Assembly: GCA_021808205.1 (NCBI GenBank)
Contig: JAKBCD010000040.1
Coordinates: 1-8,310 of the forward strand
Length of the DNA: 8,310 nt
Origin: Pseudomonadota bacterium
Lineage (GTDB): Bacteria; Pseudomonadota; Alphaproteobacteria; Acetobacterales; Acetobacteraceae
Direction of reading: 5' to 3'
The position numbers were made by a program, and so were the translations under genes. Shown piece by piece: positions 5,032 to 8,310 of the stretch. The notes under the pieces are model-generated. The model did no database searches. It saw only the letters and a program-made list of their open reading frames with translations, and had not been told where the DNA came from. Numbering within the stretch: position 1 is the stretch's first letter; every line of letters starts with the position of its first letter.

Positions 5032-7749
5032 ATGTCGAGTCTCCCCGCCCTGCCCGCTCTCGCCGCCGGCCATGGCCGCGCCGTCCTGCTAGATGCGGAT
5101 GGCGTGATCCTTACCCTTAAACCCGGCACAATCGCCCGCCAGGTGGGCGCTTCTATCCCGCTTTGCATCCACGCCCCGGCTACGCTCAAACGCCTTGGCA
5201 ACCCGGCCATCCAGTTGCTGGACCTGCTGGAACTCTTCGCCTTCGTGCATCCGGCGCAAAGCCTGGCCCCCACCCCGGCAGGCTTCGCCCGGGCGCTGGA
5301 ACTACCCATCCCCAATTCGCTTGAATCCGCCGCTCAAGCCTTGCCGGAAATGGCGGAATTGCTCCTCACGCGCCTGGAGGCGGGCAAAACCACCCCCGCG
5401 AACCGAGACGCCCCAGGCCTTGCCGCCCGCATGGGTGCCGCTGGCTGGCTCTGGGCGCCTTACGTGCTCGCCGCCCTCGGCCAGCCGGATGCAAGGCCGG
5501 ATGGCATGGCCATGCGCCTGTGGAAGCGCCTGCCAAAATGGGAGGAAACCGCGCCGCGCCCGCCGCCATCCAGCTTCGCCATCACTCCGGCGGAAGCCCG
5601 CTCCCGCCTTGCCAGCCTGCTCGGCCCAAACGCTGAACAGCGCCCCACCCAGGCGGATTTCTGCTCCGCCGTTACCGCCGCCTTCGCCCCGCGCGAGGCC
5701 GAGGGCAGCCCTCAAATGGTGCTGGCGGAAGCGGGCACCGGGACCGGCAAAACCATGGGCTACCTCGCCCCCGCCTCGCTCTGGGCGGAGCGCAATAAAG
5801 GTGCTGTATGGATTTCCACCTATACCCGCCACCTCCAGCGCCAGATCGAGCAGGAAGCAAGCCGCCTGCCCGCCGGCACCAATGTGGTGCTGCGCAAGGG
5901 CCGCGAGAATTATCTCTGCCTGCTCAATTTCGAAGACGCTATGAACGCGCAAACCCGCGCGATTCCACTTGGGCTCATCGCCCGCTGGGCCACTGCCAGC
6001 GCCGATGGTGATTTGTTCGGCGGCGATCTTCCCGGCTGGTTCGCCGAACTTTACGGCCAGCCGCTTCTGGCCAGCATCGCGGACCGGCGCGGCGAGTGCA
6101 TCCATGCCGCCTGTCCGCATTTCTCCACCTGCGTGATCGAGCGCGTGATCCGCGATGCCCGCCAGGCGGATCTGGTGATCGCCAACCACGCGCTGGTGAT
6201 GGCGCAAGCGGTTTGGGGCGGGCTCGACGATGACAACGTGCCCACCCGCTATGTGTTCGACGAAGGCCACCATATTTTCGACGCCGCTGATTCGGCGTTT
6301 TCCGTCGAGCTTTCCGGCGGCGCCATGGCTGAGCTGCGGCGCTGGCTTTTGGGCGCGGAGGGTACACGCTCGCGCGCGCGTGGCCTCGCCAAACGGCTGG
6401 AGGACATGGCGGCCGTGGATGAGCCCACGCACAAAGCCATCGAACAGACAGCCAAATTTGCAAAAACCCTGCCCGCGCCAATGTTCTCCGTGCGGCTGGA
6501 CCCGGAACTGGCAGCAGACAACAACCCGGCGGAAGAATGGCTGCGGCTGATACGCGCCCAGGCCCGCGCCCGCGCCAACGCGCCCGACCTCGCTGGCACC
6601 AGCGGGTTTGAGACCGATTTGCACCCGTTAAACGAGGACATCTTCCCCGCCGCCCGCAAGCTCGCTCTGGCCATGGAACAGCTCCGCGTTCCCTTAAGCG
6701 CCCTGCGCGAGCGGATGCTGGAACGGCTGGAAAACGAACCCGACTTGGAAGAAGCCACGCGCCAGCGGCTGGAGAGCACCGCCCGCAGCCTGAAGCGCCG
6801 CGCCATCGATCCGCTTTCTGGCTGGAAGCGCATTCTGGACGGGCTTGAATCCGAACCCGCCCCCGGCGAGCGCCCTGGCCGCGTGGAATTTTTGCGGCTG
6901 GACCGTGAGGCCGGAACCGATAAAGATATCGCCCTGCTCTCGCATCTTCTGGACCCCACGGAAGCTTTCACCCAATCCATCGCCACCCCGGCGCATGGGC
7001 TGCTTATCACCTCCGCCACGCTGCGGGACGGCATTGACCTTGAGGAAGCCTGGGAGACCGCCGAGGCCCGCACCGGTGCCGCACATCTGACAACCCCTGC
7101 CATCCGTGCCGCGTTCGACAGCCCTTTTGATTATGGCGAGCGCACCCGCGTGGTGCTGGTATCAGATGTGAACACCCAGGATATCGGCCAGCTCGCCGGA
7201 GCCTACAAAGCCTTGTTCGAGGCTGCGGGCGGCGGCGGGCTGGGGCTATTCACCGCCATCTCGCGCCTGCGCGCCGTGCATGCCAAAATCGCCGCACCTT
7301 TAGAGGAAAAGGGCATTTCCCTCTACGCCCAGCATGTCGACGCGATGGATAACGCCACGTTAGTGGATATCTTCCGCGCCGAGGAACATTCCTGCCTGCT
7401 GGGGACTGATGCGATGCGCGACGGCGTGGACATTCCCGGCAACGCCCTGCGCCTGGTGGTGTTCGAGCGCACGCCCTGGCCACGCCCGGATATTCTGCAC
7501 CGCACACGGCGCACGCATCTCTCTCATGGCGCACCCAAAACCTATGACGATGCCATCGTGCGCCTGCGCCTGCGCCAGGCCTTTGGCCGCCTCATCCGCC
7601 GTACCGACGACAGAGGCGTGTTCGTGCTGCTGGACCGGCAATTTCCCTCCCGCCTGCTCACGGCCTTTCCGGAGCAGGCGCGGATTATCCGCTCGTCGCT
7701 GGCAGATGCAATTACCGGGATCGGACGGTTTTTGAAGGAACCAGTGTAA
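5032..7749 (+). CDS. DinG/XPD-type iron-sulfur DNA helicase
   Basis: This encodes a 905-residue superfamily 2 helicase of the DinG/XPD group, expected to unwind DNA 5' to 3' and to act on repair intermediates, R-loops or unusual structures. Visible motifs are RPTQ (204-207), Walker A GTGTGKT (235-241), the DEAH-box variant DEGH (410-413), SATL (661-664), GTDAMRDGVD (791-800), and motif VI QAFGRLIRR (849-857). Four cysteines at 296, 356, 361 and 367 have the C-x4-C-x5-C spacing of the last three cluster ligands of E. coli DinG, so a 4Fe-4S cluster is likely. About 200 residues precede the helicase core. Their second half (LLDLLELFAFVHPA to ALPEMAELLL, about 62-111) loosely recalls the C-terminal part of a DnaQ-type exonuclease, without recognisable catalytic acids. 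The ATG at 5032 follows an in-frame stop at 5020-5022; there is no ribosome site. It is longer than E. coli DinG, so I give no gene symbol. Confidence 0.93.
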   Translation: MSSLPALPALAAGHGRAVLLDADGVILTLKPGTIARQVGASIPLCIHAPATLKRLGNPAIQLLDLLELFAFVHPAQSLAPTPAGFARALELPIPNSLESAAQALPEMAELLLTRLEAGKTTPANRDAPGLAARMGAAGWLWAPYVLAALGQPDARPDGMAMRLWKRLPKWEETAPRPPPSSFAITPAEARSRLASLLGPNAEQRPTQADFCSAVTAAFAPREAEGSPQMVLAEAGTGTGKTMGYLAPASLWAERNKGAVWISTYTRHLQRQIEQEASRLPAGTNVVLRKGRENYLCLLNFEDAMNAQTRAIPLGLIARWATASADGDLFGGDLPGWFAELYGQPLLASIADRRGECIHAACPHFSTCVIERVIRDARQADLVIANHALVMAQAVWGGLDDDNVPTRYVFDEGHHIFDAADSAFSVELSGGAMAELRRWLLGAEGTRSRARGLAKRLEDMAAVDEPTHKAIEQTAKFAKTLPAPMFSVRLDPELAADNNPAEEWLRLIRAQARARANAPDLAGTSGFETDLHPLNEDIFPAARKLALAMEQLRVPLSALRERMLERLENEPDLEEATRQRLESTARSLKRRAIDPLSGWKRILDGLESEPAPGERPGRVEFLRLDREAGTDKDIALLSHLLDPTEAFTQSIATPAHGLLITSATLRDGIDLEEAWETAEARTGAAHLTTPAIRAAFDSPFDYGERTRVVLVSDVNTQDIGQLAGAYKALFEAAGGGGLGLFTAISRLRAVHAKIAAPLEEKGISLYAQHVDAMDNATLVDIFRAEEHSCLLGTDAMRDGVDIPGNALRLVVFERTPWPRPDILHRTRRTHLSHGAPKTYDDAIVRLRLRQAFGRLIRRTDDRGVFVLLDRQFPSRLLTAFPEQARIIRSSLADAITGIGRFLKEPV

Positions 7750-7768
7750 TTCCGCTTAGCTTGCGTAA

Positions 7769-8310
7769 TCAGCCGGATTTTGTCAGCTCATACAAGGCAA
7801 CAGCCCCGGCTGCGGAAACATTCAGGCTCTCCATTTCGCCCGGCATGGCCAGCGCGCAAATCTCATCGCAGGTCTCACGGGTCAGGCGGCGCATACCCTC
7901 GCCCTCATTGCCCAGCACCAGCGCCACGCGCCGGCCGGCAAAGCTCTCGCCACGCAGTTTTGTTTGCGCCTGGCCATCCAGCCCCACCACCCAGACATTG
8001 GCGGATTTCAGAACCACCAGCGCACGGGCAATGTTGGTGATGCGCAGCAGCGGCATGGTTTCCAGCGCGCCAGAGGCGGCCTTGGCGAGTGCGCCGGTTT
8101 CCTCCGGCGCGTTACGGTCCTGCGCGATGATGGCGCAGGCGCCGAAAGCCTGGGCGGTGCGCATCAGCGCGCCGACATTGCGGGGGTCAAAAATCTGGTC
8201 CAGCACCAGCACCGGGCCTGGGCGGGCCAGGGCATCCAGCAAAGCCGGGGCGGTGAGCTGATCCGCCAGCAGGGCGATGCCTTGATGCACAATGCCCGAG
8301 CCGGGCCTGG
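7769..8310 (-). CDS. rlmB: 23S rRNA 2'-O-ribose methyltransferase, TrmH/SpoU family (5' end outside window)
   Basis: About 180 C-terminal codons are present; the frame stays open to the right edge (...RPGSGIVHQGIALLADQL), so the true start is beyond 8310. The fragment contains the complete SPOUT methyltransferase domain. Motif 1 is FDPRNVGALMRTAQAFGA, motif 2 is LVLGNEGEGMRRLT and motif 3 is MESLNVSAAGAVALYEL; together these form the trefoil-knot S-adenosylmethionine site. The VHQG segment before the domain is typical of RlmB, which methylates G2251 of 23S rRNA in E. coli; a TrmH-like tRNA enzyme is the main alternative. The GTG at 8290 is an internal codon, not the start. The gene converges on the helicase gene with 19 bp between stop codons and no obvious terminator in between. 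Confidence 0.88.
   Translation of the reverse strand, partial: RPGSGIVHQGIALLADQLTAPALLDALARPGPVLVLDQIFDPRNVGALMRTAQAFGACAIIAQDRNAPEETGALAKAASGALETMPLLRITNIARALVVLKSANVWVVGLDGQAQTKLRGESFAGRRVALVLGNEGEGMRRLTRETCDEICALAMPGEMESLNVSAAGAVALYELTKSG

Noticed and set aside
4950..5315. A 121-codon minus-strand frame running from the helicase start into the intergenic region
   Set aside because: Most of it is antisense to the helicase N-terminus, and no ribosome site or domain is visible.
5302..6624. A 440-codon open frame antisense to the helicase gene
   Set aside because: It lies wholly inside a gene with complete helicase motifs, its translation shows no family signature, and long antisense frames are expected from GC-rich codon bias.

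Overview
The window looks like chromosomal core DNA of a GC-rich alphaproteobacterium, possibly of the Acetobacteraceae/Rhodospirillales type. That guess rests on the style of the DnaK, LeuA and helicase proteins and was not tested by a search. I see no mobile element, CRISPR array, tRNA or rRNA.

Layout from left to right: the first 11 codons of dnaJ (minus strand, cut by the window edge); a hairpin in the dnaK-dnaJ gap; complete dnaK (minus); a 218-bp divergent intergenic region; a small lipoprotein gene of unknown function (plus, visibly lower in GC than its neighbours, with A8 and T7 tracts); a terminator-like hairpin; complete leuA (minus, 2-isopropylmalate synthase); a 378-bp divergent intergenic region; a complete 905-residue DinG/XPD-type iron-sulfur helicase (plus); and, convergent with it after 19 bp, the 3' part of an rlmB-type rRNA 2'-O-methyltransferase gene (minus, cut by the right edge).

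The most interesting region is the leuA 5' leader (about 4654-4850, minus strand). It holds an unannotated 17-codon ORF (4747-4800), MASAPTLAGLLLRLIRP, with a plausible ribosome site. It has five Leu codons, three of them consecutive, followed closely by Ile. Its 3' end overlaps a hairpin that runs into T5. The same bases can instead form a perfect 10-bp helix with a segment just upstream of leuA, and two of its Leu codons plus one base are perfectly complementary over 7 nt to the leuA Shine-Dalgarno region. This is the architecture of a leucine-sensing leader-peptide attenuator, but the geometry is not the textbook one and may act partly on translation. Upstream lies a strongly AT-rich element with a 9-bp direct repeat, a candidate operator or promoter element.

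The helicase on the other side of that region has no Shine-Dalgarno sequence. Instead it has a good -10 box 8 nt before its ATG, which suggests a leaderless mRNA. The genes are otherwise functionally independent: protein folding (dnaK-dnaJ), leucine synthesis (leuA), DNA repair or R-loop/G4 processing (helicase), and ribosome modification (rlmB).
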